This document shows positions 50,383 to 59,645 of a stretch of 64,000 bases of DNA, one piece after another. This DNA is from Pelomonas nitida (GTDB lineage: Bacteria > Pseudomonadota > Gammaproteobacteria > Burkholderiales > Burkholderiaceae_C): NCBI RefSeq assembly GCF_043555975.1, contig NZ_JBIGIA010000001.1, forward strand, positions 434,001 to 498,000, read 5' to 3'. The notes beneath the pieces were generated by a model. The model had not been told where the DNA came from. It did not search any database and saw nothing but the letters and a program-made list of their open reading frames with translations. Numbering within the stretch: position 1 is the first letter of the stretch; the number at the start of each line of letters is the position of its first letter. Made by a program: the position numbers and the translations under genes.

Positions 50383-51551
50383 AGGTCCGCCAGGTAGACC
50401 GCCGGCTCGAAGCCCTTGGCGCGCTCGGCATCGCAGCTGAACAGCACCTGCTTCTCGTCGGGCGTGAAGCTGGGGTGGGGGTGGGTGACCTGGCGGTTGT
50501 CCTTGTAGACGTCCCAGCCGCTGTCGTGGCGCGCGATGGGGCGCGTGGTGGCGTGGCCGCTACCGGCGCGCAGGTCGAAGAGGTGGAGGTAGGGGTCGCC
50601 CACCAGCATCTCGTTGTCGCCGCTGCTGGCCTTGCCGCAGCCGTCACCGACGATGAGCGTGCCGTCATGGTTGCTCATCAGGTGCGAGCACTGCGGCATG
50701 GCGGACAGCAGCTTGTTCTCCAGCGTGACGGGGTCGAGGCTGTAGATCCAGCGTTCGGGCGACTTCTCGTTGTATGACACATAGATCATCGCGCTGCCAT
50801 CTGGCACCCAGAACTCGTGCGTGCAGCTCTCTCCGTCGGTATGGGCCTTGCCGCAGCGGCGGTTCGTGCCGTCCTCGTTGATGAACCACATGCGCGCGTC
50901 GATGAGGTCGTGCGGGCCTTCGTGGCAGTAGGCGACCGTGTTGTCGTCGAACGGCCGGTATTGCGGGTGGCCCAGCCAACCGCGCTGCTCCAGGATGACG
51001 CTGCGTTGGCCGGTCTGCAGGTCCACGCTGAACAGCCGGCACAGGGGCTTGCGGTGGAACATCTCGGTGAACTTCTGCCAGGTGTTCAGCGGGAACCAGT
51101 CGGCCGCGGCGATCTCGATGCCGACCATCTTCGTGCAGGCGCTGTTGGCCACCCAGGTGCCGTAGCCCACCCAGCCCTCGGGCACGACGTAGGCGACTTC
51201 CTCCTTCAGCGTGGCGAGTTCCAGGCGGATGAGGTTGCGGTCGCCGCGCACGAAATAGACGAAGCGGTCGTCCGGGCTCATGAAGGCGCCGAAGGTGTTC
51301 TCACCGGCGCCGTCGGTCAGCTGGATGGCGGTCTGCGTGGGCAGGTCCAGCAGGTGCAGGTTCCAGTTGGGGCTGGGCTGTGGCCCGAACTCGCCACCGA
51401 ACATCAGCTTCGTGCCGTCGTTGGTGAAGCACTTCTGATAGAAGTAATTGCGATGGCAGGTGACGTCCGGCGGCGTCAGCCGCGTGACGCGTGCGCCGGT
51501 GTCGGGGTCCTCGTGGGTGACGAATTCAAACTTGCGTTCGGTGGATTTCAT
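50379..51551 (-). CDS. ogl: oligogalacturonate lyase (PL22)
   Basis: A 390-residue seven-bladed propeller enzyme of family PL22 that splits short oligogalacturonates, mainly unsaturated dimers, in the cytoplasm. Blocks include VTRLTPPDVTCHRNYFYQKC, FTNDGTKLMFGGEF and SHLMSNHDGTLIVGDGCG, with the metal-binding His pattern. No signal peptide in the chosen start MKSTERKFEF, which has AGAGGA upstream; the open frame beyond it crosses a palindromic repeat and is not coding. First of three ATGA-coupled genes ogl, pectinesterase, pectate lyase. Confidence 0.93.
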   Translation of the reverse strand: MKSTERKFEFVTHEDPDTGARVTRLTPPDVTCHRNYFYQKCFTNDGTKLMFGGEFGPQPSPNWNLHLLDLPTQTAIQLTDGAGENTFGAFMSPDDRFVYFVRGDRNLIRLELATLKEEVAYVVPEGWVGYGTWVANSACTKMVGIEIAAADWFPLNTWQKFTEMFHRKPLCRLFSVDLQTGQRSVILEQRGWLGHPQYRPFDDNTVAYCHEGPHDLIDARMWFINEDGTNRRCGKAHTDGESCTHEFWVPDGSAMIYVSYNEKSPERWIYSLDPVTLENKLLSAMPQCSHLMSNHDGTLIVGDGCGKASSGDNEMLVGDPYLHLFDLRAGSGHATTRPIARHDSGWDVYKDNRQVTHPHPSFTPDEKQVLFSCDAERAKGFEPAVYLADL

Positions 51552-51596
51552 GGCGGCATCCTCTTTGATGTGTTGCGCCTTGCGGGCCGCGCGCTG

Positions 51597-51669
51597 GGCC
51601 GCTCCCGAGCCGGCCCGCTTGGCGATGTGCTTGCGGCTCGAAGCCGCAAGCATCGCCGTCCCCTCGGGG
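51597..51669. repeat. dispersed palindromic repeat, copy B
   Basis: Perfect 11-bp stem TGCTTGCGGCT (51628-51638) with AGCCGCAAGCA (51642-51652), flanked by GGCGA/TCGCC. About 72 bp match the element at 16984-17055. It lies in the 252-bp gap between kduD and ogl, where it could form an mRNA hairpin separating the two genes. The remainder of the gap carries no gene. Confidence 0.7.
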
Positions 51670-51803
51670 GCTGAGGCCGGACACGATAAGTCTGGAGGAC
51701 TTTTCGTGCCTGTCGAAGGGCAGCCGCTCTGCGGCTGCGCGGTCTGCAAGACCGACCAGCCTCGCCCGTGTTCAGCGGGGCGGGGCTGGGCGAGGGGCCT
51801 ATT

Positions 51804-52565
51804 TCACCTGGCCAGCCAGCCGCCGTCGACGGCGACGGTGTAGCCATTCACATAGTCGGATGCGGGGGACGACAGGAAGACGACCGGGCCGGCCAGGTCC
51901 TCGGGCTTGCCCCAGCGGCCGGCGGGGATGCGCTCGAGGATGGCGCTGTTGCGTTGTTCGTCGGCGCGCAGTGCGGCCGTGTTGTTGGTGGCCATGTAGC
52001 CCGGCGCAATGGCGTTCACGTTGATGCCGTGCGAGGCCCACTCGTTGGCCATCAGCCGCGTGATGCCCATGACGCCGCTCTTGCTGGCGGTGTAGGAGGG
52101 CACGCGCACGCCGCCCTGGAAGCTCAGCATGGACGCGATGTTGACGATCTTGCCGCCCTTGCCCTGCGCCATGAAGACCTTGGCGACGGCCTGTGACAGG
52201 AAGAACACCGACTTCAGGTTCAGGTCGATGACGTCGTCCCAGTCGGCCTCGGTGAATTTGATGGCGTCTTCGCGGCGGATGATGCCGGCGTTGTTGACGA
52301 GGATGTGCACCTCGCCATTGAGCGCCTTGGCCTGGGCCACCAGTTCGGGGATGCAGCTGATGTCGCCCAGGTTGGCGCGCAGGTCCAGGAAGCGACGGCC
52401 CAGGGCCTCGATGGCGGCCTTGGTTTCATCCGGCTCGGAGACGTTGACGCCGACGACGTCGGCACCCGCCTGCGCCAGTGCCAGCGCCATGCCCTGGCCG
52501 AGGCCCGTGTTGCAGCCGGTCACGATGGCCGTCTTGCCGGCGAGATTGAAGTTGTGAAGGACCAT
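51804..52565 (-). CDS. kduD: 2-dehydro-3-deoxy-D-gluconate 5-dehydrogenase
   Basis: A 253-residue SDR enzyme matching KduD. Motifs: TGCNTGLGQGM (cofactor), NNAGIIRR, SASMLSFQGG-type Ser block (NIASMLSFQGG) and YTASK, plus ANEWASHGINVNAIAPGYMA and a GRWGKPEDLAGP end. It converts 2,5-diketo-3-deoxygluconate to 2-keto-3-deoxygluconate in pectin breakdown. First gene of the leftward pectin run, 252 bp ahead of ogl. KduI and the KDG kinase/aldolase are not in the window. Confidence 0.93.
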   Translation of the reverse strand: MVLHNFNLAGKTAIVTGCNTGLGQGMALALAQAGADVVGVNVSEPDETKAAIEALGRRFLDLRANLGDISCIPELVAQAKALNGEVHILVNNAGIIRREDAIKFTEADWDDVIDLNLKSVFFLSQAVAKVFMAQGKGGKIVNIASMLSFQGGVRVPSYTASKSGVMGITRLMANEWASHGINVNAIAPGYMATNNTAALRADEQRNSAILERIPAGRWGKPEDLAGPVVFLSSPASDYVNGYTVAVDGGWLAR

Positions 52566-52690
52566 GTCGTTGTTCGAGGTGCGTGGAGCACCGGTTGCGT
52601 GGGAAGGGGCCGCCCGGGCGGAAGAAGGACCGATGGCGACAGCGGGGTCGGGGTTGTTCCGATGGATCCGCCGCGCTGGATCGTTAGAGT

Positions 52691-52705
52691 TGAAACGCGG
52701 TTTCG
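52691..52705. promoter_or_regulatory. KdgR-box-like operator 1
   Basis: TGAAACGCGGTTTCG: perfect inverted repeat GAAAC-GCG-GTTTC, the same half-sites and 3-bp spacer as the enterobacterial KdgR box (TGAAAC-N3-GTTTCA). Located 126 bp upstream of kduD and 393 bp upstream of the rightward receptor gene, in the 532-bp divergent intergenic region, which holds no gene. Confidence 0.55.
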
Positions 52706-52748
52706 GATTCCGATTTCGAGAAGCTTAGGGCAGCTGGCAAGTGTTGCG

Positions 52749-52761
52749 GAATCATGGTTTC
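52749..52761. promoter_or_regulatory. KdgR-box-like operator 2
   Basis: GAATC-ATG-GTTTC, one mismatch from a perfect repeat and 57 bp from the first site, so the two would lie about 5.5 helical turns apart. A third weak palindrome GAAC-CGCC-GTTC follows at 52770-52781. Confidence 0.4.
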
Positions 52762-53097
52762 TATTTAGTGAACCGCCGTTCCGATTTTGCCAGCTTGAAC
52801 CTATCATCGTCCACAAGCCCTGCAAAAGAGCCTTCCCTTCAGTGCCTGCATAACCCGTCGTGATGTTGTCCAGCGTCACGGCGCAGGCCCGCGGTGAGGC
52901 CGCCTTGCCGGGCGTTGCCAGCGGCCGCACGACCCCAGCAGTTGTCGTTGTAGGCCATGGAACGGCGCTCGCACTGCCGCGAAGCCGTTTCCCGATTTGA
53001 CGGGCGCCCTGCGTGCGCCCGGGTGCCCAGCCCTTGCATAACCCCAGAGCCGCCGGCGCGTGACGCGTCGAGGCGGCCTTGCACCAGGAGACTCTTC

Positions 53098-56052
53098 ATG
53101 TCCGCTTTCCGTCCGTACCACCGTCTCGCCCTGAGCCCGGTGGCCCTGGCCGCCACGCTCGTCGCCGCCCCCGTCTGGGCTCAGGACGCCGCCGCCACGA
53201 ACAACCAGCTCGAGACCGTGACCGTCACCGGCATCCGGGCCTCGCTGGAAAGCGCACTGAACGCCAAGCGCCAGGACAAGGGCATCGTCGATGTCATCAA
53301 GGCCGAGGACATGGGCAAGTTCCCGGACACCAACCTGGCCGAATCGCTGCAGCGCGTGCCGGGCGTCGTCATCGACCGCGATGCCGGTGAAGGCCGCAAC
53401 ATCTCCGTGCGCGGCCTGGGCGGTGACTTCACCCGCACGCGCATCAACGGCATCGAGGCGCTGGCCACCACCGGCGGCACCGACAGCTCCGGCGGCGCCA
53501 ACCGCACCCGCGCGTTCGACTTCAACGTCTTCGCCGCCGACCTCTTCAACTCGCTGACGGTGCGCAAGAGCACCTCGGCCGACGTGGACGAGGGTTCGCT
53601 GGGCGCGACGGTGGACCTGCAGACGGCCCGCCCCTTCGATCTGAAGAAGTTCGTGGCCGCCGTGGCCGTGAAGGGCACCTACAACGAGATTCGCGGCAAG
53701 GCCACGCCCAAGGCCTCGTTCCTGATCTCCAACACCTTTGCCGACAAGAAGATCGGCGTGCTGCTGTCGGGCGCCTACTCCAAGCGCCAGGTCTACGAAG
53801 AAGGCTTCAGCACCGTGCGCTGGGACAACGGCAGCTCCAGCGGCGGCTGGTGCTCGCCGCTGGGCGTGACGCCCGCCAACCCGGCCACCACGGCGGCCAC
53901 GGCCAACACCTGCGGCTCGGCCGGCGTGGCCTCCGACGCCGCCACGGCGCCCAGCGCGCGCCTGCCGGCCTCGCAGGCCGCCACCGATGCCTACAACGCC
54001 GCGTCGCTGGCCACCAACTTCCACCCCCGCCTGCCGCGCTACGGCCGCCTCACGCACGATCAGGACCGCACGGGCCTGACCGGGTCGGTGCAGGTGCGCC
54101 CGACCGACACGACGGTGATGACCTTCGACATGCTCTACAGCAAGCTCGACGCGACGCGCCAGGAAGACTTCCTGGAGGCCATCTCGTTCAGCCGCACGCT
54201 GGCCCAGGGCGGCAAGCCGCAGACCAGCGTCGTGGAGGCGCAGTTCGCGCCCAGCGGCCAGATGGTCTACGGCAAGTTCAACGGCGTGGACATCCGCTCG
54301 GAGTCGCGCTTTGACAAGCTCACCACCGAGTTCACGCAGCCCACGCTCACCGTCGAGCAGGAGCTCACGGAGACCGTCAAGCTCACGCTCAAGGGTGGCC
54401 GCGCCACGTCGCGCTTCCGCAACCCCATCCAGACCACCACGACGCTGGATGCGCCCAACGTCAACGGCTATGTCTACGACGCGCGTGGTGACGACCGCTC
54501 ACCGCTGATCACCTACGGCACGCTCAACCCCAGCGACGTCAACGGCGCGCTGGCCATCCACGGCGTGCCGGTGGGCGCCACCGGCATCACCAACTTCACG
54601 CCCAGCGAGATCCGCATCCGCCCGAACGGCGCGACCAACCGGCAGGACGTCGTGACCGCCGATGTGGCATGGGAAGCCATCCCCGACCTGCTGACGATCA
54701 AGGGCGGCGTCAGCTACAAGAAGTTCAGCTTCAACAGCTACGAATTCCGCCGCACCGTCGAGACGATGAACACGCTGCCGGCCGGCACGCTGCCGCTGAG
54801 CCTCGTGACGACGCTGGATGGCTTCGGCAAGGGGCAGAGCCTGCCCGCGGGCTCGGTCACGTCCTGGGTCATCCCCAACCTGGACGCCATTGCCGGCGCG
54901 TATGACATCTACTGCAATTGCCTGAAGACCGGCCAGGCCGGCGGCTCGGGCGACTTCCGGCTGAGCTCCATCACCAACGGCAATGCGCGCGGCAACAACC
55001 GCTCCATCACCGAAACCGACACCGGCAGCTGGCTGATGGGTGAGTTCGATACGCGCCTGGGCGGCCTGCCGGTGCGCGGCAACGTGGGTGCGCGCTATGT
55101 GAAGACGTCGCTGAGCGCCACCGGCTATCTCGCCACCGGCGGCGGCAGCCCGGTGACGGCCACGCGCCAGTACAACGACTGGCTGCCGTCGGCCAACGTC
55201 GGCGTCAACGTGACGAAGGACTTCATCGTGCGCGCCGCGGCGGCCAAGGTGATGTCGCGTCCGCCGCTGCCGAGCCTGAACCCGGGCGGCACGCTGTCCA
55301 CCACCGGCACGCTGAGCTACACCGGCGGCAACCCGGCGCTCGACCCCTACCGCGCCACCACCTTCGACCTCAGCGGCGAGTGGTACCACTCCAAGAACGG
55401 CTTCATCGGCCTGGGTCTGTTCCAGAAGAACATCAAGAGCTTCGTCGTGACCAGCGGCCGCAACGTGGCCTACAAGGACACCGGCCTGCCGATGTCGCTG
55501 CTGCCGACCAACTTCACGGGTGACGAGATCTTCACCGTCAGTGCGCCGGTCAACACCGAGGGCGGCAAGCTGCAGGGCTTCGAGATCAACGTTCAACAGC
55601 CGTTCAGCTTCCTGCCGAGCTGGGGCAAGAACTTCGGCCTGCTGGCCAACTACACGCAGGTCAAGTCCAAGATGAAGTACCCGTCGTCGCAGACCGCGAC
55701 GACGACCACCTACATCACCGAGGACCTGATCAACCTGTCGCCGCGCTCGTGGAACATGTCGCTCTACTACGACGACGGCACGTTCAGCGGCCGTATCTCC
55801 GGCTCGTCACGCGCGTCGTTCCTGCAGACGGTCGTGTTCCAGAACAACCAGAACGAGCAGGGCAAGAACAAGACCTTCAACCTGGACATGTCGCTGGGCT
55901 ACAAGGTCAACAGCCAGCTCGAACTCACCTTCGAGGCGACCAACCTGACGAACCAGGCCAACGAGCAGTTCATCTCCCGTGCGATGAACAACGTGGTGGT
56001 GAACAACTACACCGGCCGCGAGTACATCCTGGGCGGCCGCTACAAGTTCTGA
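53098..56052 (+). CDS. TonB-dependent receptor, probably for oligogalacturonate
   Basis: A 984-residue outer-membrane receptor of the carbohydrate (CUT/TIGR01782) type. Signal peptide LSPVALAATLVAAPVWAQ, TonB-box region LETVTVTGIRAS, plug with VIKAEDMGKFPDTNLAESLQ and ISVRGLGGDF, and a C-terminal barrel ending GREYILGGRYKF. AGGAG lies eight bases before the ATG. First gene of the rightward pectin run and divergent from kduD across KdgR-like palindromes, so uptake of pectin oligomers is inferred. A strong terminator follows. Confidence 0.9.
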   Translation: MSAFRPYHRLALSPVALAATLVAAPVWAQDAAATNNQLETVTVTGIRASLESALNAKRQDKGIVDVIKAEDMGKFPDTNLAESLQRVPGVVIDRDAGEGRNISVRGLGGDFTRTRINGIEALATTGGTDSSGGANRTRAFDFNVFAADLFNSLTVRKSTSADVDEGSLGATVDLQTARPFDLKKFVAAVAVKGTYNEIRGKATPKASFLISNTFADKKIGVLLSGAYSKRQVYEEGFSTVRWDNGSSSGGWCSPLGVTPANPATTAATANTCGSAGVASDAATAPSARLPASQAATDAYNAASLATNFHPRLPRYGRLTHDQDRTGLTGSVQVRPTDTTVMTFDMLYSKLDATRQEDFLEAISFSRTLAQGGKPQTSVVEAQFAPSGQMVYGKFNGVDIRSESRFDKLTTEFTQPTLTVEQELTETVKLTLKGGRATSRFRNPIQTTTTLDAPNVNGYVYDARGDDRSPLITYGTLNPSDVNGALAIHGVPVGATGITNFTPSEIRIRPNGATNRQDVVTADVAWEAIPDLLTIKGGVSYKKFSFNSYEFRRTVETMNTLPAGTLPLSLVTTLDGFGKGQSLPAGSVTSWVIPNLDAIAGAYDIYCNCLKTGQAGGSGDFRLSSITNGNARGNNRSITETDTGSWLMGEFDTRLGGLPVRGNVGARYVKTSLSATGYLATGGGSPVTATRQYNDWLPSANVGVNVTKDFIVRAAAAKVMSRPPLPSLNPGGTLSTTGTLSYTGGNPALDPYRATTFDLSGEWYHSKNGFIGLGLFQKNIKSFVVTSGRNVAYKDTGLPMSLLPTNFTGDEIFTVSAPVNTEGGKLQGFEINVQQPFSFLPSWGKNFGLLANYTQVKSKMKYPSSQTATTTTYITEDLINLSPRSWNMSLYYDDGTFSGRISGSSRASFLQTVVFQNNQNEQGKNKTFNLDMSLGYKVNSQLELTFEATNLTNQANEQFISRAMNNVVVNNYTGREYILGGRYKF

Positions 56053-56073
56053 GCCGCATGACCTGAAAGACCA

Positions 56074-56105
56074 GGGGCGCAGACCTGCCGTCTGTGCCCC
56101 TTTTT
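56074..56105 (+). terminator. rho-independent terminator after the first TonB receptor
   Basis: GGGGCGCAGAC (56074-56084) pairs with GTCTGTGCCCC (56090-56100) with one G-T pair and is followed by TTTTT. It lies 22 bp past the stop. The receptor may thus be transcribed apart from the following gene, or this is a partial terminator setting its level above the downstream genes. Confidence 0.85.
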
Positions 56106-56184
56106 GCTTGGGGGACCCTGCCGGTCTCCGGATGGAAGTCGAGCCGCCGACAGAGCGGCCGCACGTCAACAACGGAGACAACGC

Positions 56185-56760
56185 ATGAAGACCCTCAAGA
56201 CCCTGGCGGTCCTGGCCGCCGCATGCCTGGGCGGCGCCGCTGCGCAGGCCGCTCCCGTGCCCGTGGGCACCGTCATCACGGGCCAGGTCAACGGCGCCAG
56301 TTCGGCGCTGTTGGGCCTGGACCACGGCTACGCCGACGAGGCCGGCAGCAACGTCACGGCGCTGTCCGACGGTTTCGGCGATCTGGAGTTCCTGACGGCC
56401 GATTACGCGGTCGGCATCGACTTCACCAGCAGCGGGCTGCTGCAGGTCTGGAACAACAGCGGCGCTGCCGCGCTGCCGGGCACTTACGCGCTGACGTTCA
56501 GCTTCGCAGGCCTGACGCAGCCGCTGAGCGGTTTCGTGGGCCTGGACCTCAGCGGTATCAGCAGTGGCGGTGTCAGCCTGGCGCGGCTGGATGACCACCG
56601 CATCGCGCTGACGCTGAACGACCTGACGTTCAACGACAGCTTCGGCAGCTTCACGGCGCAGCTGAACGTGGCGGCGGTGCCCGAGCCGGCGAGCGGCGCG
56701 CTGCTGGCCCTGGGACTGGGCCTGCTGGCGCTGGGCCGCACGAGGAGGGCTGCCGCATGA
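56185..56760 (+). CDS. PEP-CTERM sorting-domain protein
   Basis: A 191-residue exported protein. Signal peptide (TLAVLAAACLGGAAAQAA) and a beta-rich body of repeated Gly/Ser/Leu strands ending in VPEPASGALLALGLGLLALG, the PEP-CTERM signature followed by a hydrophobic helix and an RTRR tail. Such proteins are processed by an EpsH-type exosortase at the envelope. The upstream ATG at 56104 lacks a signal, so the start at MKTLKTL is used. ATGA overlap with the lyase-esterase gene suggests joint expression. Role in pectin use unknown; perhaps a surface or matrix-binding protein. Confidence 0.85.
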   Translation: MKTLKTLAVLAAACLGGAAAQAAPVPVGTVITGQVNGASSALLGLDHGYADEAGSNVTALSDGFGDLEFLTADYAVGIDFTSSGLLQVWNNSGAAALPGTYALTFSFAGLTQPLSGFVGLDLSGISSGGVSLARLDDHRIALTLNDLTFNDSFGSFTAQLNVAAVPEPASGALLALGLGLLALGRTRRAAA

Positions 56761-59567
56761 AGCCGCTGCATCACCTGAGCGGCATCGCGTCGCTGTTGCT
56801 GGCCAGCCTGCCGGCCTGGGGCCTCGACGCCGCGCTGCAGACGGCGCCGGCCGACGGCTGGGGCGCCGGCACCGTGGGCGGCAGCGCGGCCACGCCCGAG
56901 CACATCTACACCGTGCGCAACCGCGCCGAACTGCTGAACGCGCTGGCCAATGGCGGCAACGCGGCCAAGATCATCAAGGTGGCCGGCAGCATCGACATGA
57001 CCGCGGGCACGCCGTTCGCGAGCACGGCCGACCAGAAGGTCAGGGCGCGCGTGCGCCTGCCGAGCAACACGACGCTGATCGGCGAGGGGCCCGGCGCCGG
57101 CTTCGTCAACGCGTGGATCGACATCACCGGCGTCAGCCAGGTCATCGTGCGCAACCTCACGCTGGTGGCGCCCTGCGATGTGGGGCCCGTCTGGGACCCC
57201 ACCGATGGCGCCACCGGCAACTGGAATTCCCAGTACGACGCGATCGGCATCGTCACGGCCACGCAGGTCTGGATCGACCGCAACACCATCACCGACGCGC
57301 CCGTCACCGACGACACGCTGCCCATCGAGAACGGCAAGACGCGCCAGTGCCACGACGGTGCCATCGACATCACCAAGGGCGCCGATCTCGTCACGGTGTC
57401 CTACAACGTTGTGCAGGCGCATGACAAGACGATGCTGATCGGCGGCTCCGACAGCCTCGCGAGCGACGCCGGCAAGCTGCGCGTGACCATCGCCAACAAC
57501 GTGTTCAGCGGCGTCACGCAGCGCGTGCCGCGCGTGCGCTACGGGCAGGTGCACGTCTTCAACAACTACTTCATCGGCAGCAAGACGGCCAACCCCTATC
57601 CGCACAGCTACAGCATCGGTGCGGGCAAGGCGTCCAACCTGCTGTCGCAGGCCAACGTCTTCGCCATCGACGGCGCGACGGGCTGCGACGGCGTCGTCAC
57701 CTACCCGAGCAGCGACCACTCCGGCGTGTTCCAGGACAGCGGCTCCATGCTCAACGGCGCGCCGCTGGGCGCCTGCAGCGTGTTGGCGGGCACGCCCTTC
57801 ACGCCGGCCTATGCCTACAAGCCGCGGCCGGCGGCACTCGTCAAGGCCAATGCCGTGGCCCTGGCCGGTGCCGGCAAGCTGACGACGCAGATCAGCGGCA
57901 GCGGCAATGTCGGCGACGTGGCCGGCACCCGGCTGCCGGCCGCCAACGAGGCCGGCGTGCACACCGACACGCGGCTGGCGCTGTCCTTCGACGCGCCGCC
58001 CACGCTCGGCACGGTGGGCCGCATCAGCGTCTATCGCAGCAGTGACGATGTGCTGGTGGACAGCATCGACGTCAGCAGCGTGCCGTCCGCCAGCGACACG
58101 CAGACCGTGCTGGCGCGCAGCAATCTCGAGATCGATGCGCTGGGACTCGGCGCCATGTCGGATGGCGCGACCTGGGCGCGCTATGTCTGGTATCGCCCGG
58201 TGGCGATCAGCGGCAGCACGGCGCAGGTGCGGCTGCACAACAACCGGCTGGACTTCGGCACCAGCTACTACGTGACGATGGACGCCTCGGTGCTGGCCGG
58301 CAGCATCAAGGGCGCCGCTTTCGCCGGGGTCACCAAGGCGGACGGCTGGAAGTTCACGACGCGTGCCGCGCCCGCGAGCTACACCGATGTTGCCGTGGAC
58401 GACAACGGCTCGACCGCCGACTTCCGCACGCTGCAGGGCGCGCTGAACTGGGTCATGAAGTACTGCGCCACGAACAGCTCGTCCAGCTACGGCTGCAACA
58501 CGGTGGCGACGCCCAAGGTCATTCGCCTTGCCGATGGCCGCTACCCCGAGCTCAACATCCTGCGCAAGGTGTCCAACCTGAGCATCGTCGGCGAGAGCCG
58601 CGACGGCGTGGTCGTGGGCGACGAGAATTTCGAGTCGCTGAATTCGGGCAGCGGCGCCAGCAGTGCGGCGGCCGGCACGGCGCTGAGCACCTCGGGCAAG
58701 ACCTTGGGCCATCGCGTGCTGGGCGGCGGCCGGTCGTCCTTCCTCATCGAGACGTCCGACCTGCTGACGCTGCGCAACTTCACGCTGCTGAACCCGCACG
58801 AGCGCAGCAACAGCTGGGACAACCAGGCCGAGACGATCTACTTCAACACCAGCACGACCGCGGCGGCCGCGCGGCTGGTGGCCAGGGAGATGGCGTTCTA
58901 CAGCCAGCAGGACACGCTGCAGCTCAAGGGCTACAACTGGTTCTACCAGTCGCTGGTGGCCGGCAATGTGGACTTCATCTGGGGCAGCGTGATGGCCAGC
59001 CTGTTCGAGGAGTGCGAGATCCGCTCGGTGGTGGACACCGCCAGCAGCTCGCCCGGCTATGTGCTGCAGTCGCGCGCGACGGCGGGCGACAAGGGCTTCG
59101 TGTTCCTGAACAGCCGGCTGACGTCCGATGGCCTCGTGAGTCAGGCCTATCTGGCGCGCAGCGGCGGCACGGCGGCGACGACCTACACCGACAACATCGC
59201 CTTCGTGAACACGCGCATGGGCCCGCACATCCTGCCCGTGGGCTGGTGCGTGGGCACCGGCACCAGCAAGACCGGCGTCGGCACCGGCGGCTGCGGCAGC
59301 AACCCGCCGCCCTGGGCGGGCACGGCCGATGGCGCCGCCACCGACACCGCCGGTTGGCGCGAGTTCGGCAGCCTGGACGCCAGCGGCGCGCCGCTGGACG
59401 TCAGCGCACGGCTGGGTGTGGCGTCGGTGAAGGTCAATGCCGTGGCGACCGACCTGACGCTGGCCCGGCAGCTGTCTTCGCCTGCGGGCCTGACGACGCG
59501 TGCCGAGGTGTTCCAGAACTCGACGATCGCCACCGGCGCGCCGGGCGGCTGGGTGCCCGCGCCCTGA
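56757..59567 (+). CDS. pectate lyase-Ig-like-pectinesterase fusion
   Basis: A 936-residue secreted enzyme with two catalytic modules. Residues about 25-375 form a PL1 pectate lyase (QAHDKTMLIGGSDS near 221, RVPRVRYGQVHVFNNYF near 255 with the catalytic Arg). Residues about 400-534 are an Ig-like spacer ending WKFTTRAAP. Residues about 540-930 are a CE8 pectinesterase (QQDTLQLKGYNW near 716, AGNVDFIWGS with the catalytic Asp near 739). Signal peptide SLLLASLPAWG. The esterase would expose de-esterified pectin to the lyase on the same chain. Start overlaps the PEP-CTERM stop by ATGA. Confidence 0.92.
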   Translation: MKPLHHLSGIASLLLASLPAWGLDAALQTAPADGWGAGTVGGSAATPEHIYTVRNRAELLNALANGGNAAKIIKVAGSIDMTAGTPFASTADQKVRARVRLPSNTTLIGEGPGAGFVNAWIDITGVSQVIVRNLTLVAPCDVGPVWDPTDGATGNWNSQYDAIGIVTATQVWIDRNTITDAPVTDDTLPIENGKTRQCHDGAIDITKGADLVTVSYNVVQAHDKTMLIGGSDSLASDAGKLRVTIANNVFSGVTQRVPRVRYGQVHVFNNYFIGSKTANPYPHSYSIGAGKASNLLSQANVFAIDGATGCDGVVTYPSSDHSGVFQDSGSMLNGAPLGACSVLAGTPFTPAYAYKPRPAALVKANAVALAGAGKLTTQISGSGNVGDVAGTRLPAANEAGVHTDTRLALSFDAPPTLGTVGRISVYRSSDDVLVDSIDVSSVPSASDTQTVLARSNLEIDALGLGAMSDGATWARYVWYRPVAISGSTAQVRLHNNRLDFGTSYYVTMDASVLAGSIKGAAFAGVTKADGWKFTTRAAPASYTDVAVDDNGSTADFRTLQGALNWVMKYCATNSSSSYGCNTVATPKVIRLADGRYPELNILRKVSNLSIVGESRDGVVVGDENFESLNSGSGASSAAAGTALSTSGKTLGHRVLGGGRSSFLIETSDLLTLRNFTLLNPHERSNSWDNQAETIYFNTSTTAAAARLVAREMAFYSQQDTLQLKGYNWFYQSLVAGNVDFIWGSVMASLFEECEIRSVVDTASSSPGYVLQSRATAGDKGFVFLNSRLTSDGLVSQAYLARSGGTAATTYTDNIAFVNTRMGPHILPVGWCVGTGTSKTGVGTGGCGSNPPPWAGTADGAATDTAGWREFGSLDASGAPLDVSARLGVASVKVNAVATDLTLARQLSSPAGLTTRAEVFQNSTIATGAPGGWVPAP

Positions 59568-59645
59568 GCCCTGGCGAATCACGCAGTGCCGGCCTGCGCG
59601 CTCGCCGGGCCGGCGACGAGACGAAAAAAACAGGAGACGACAACA

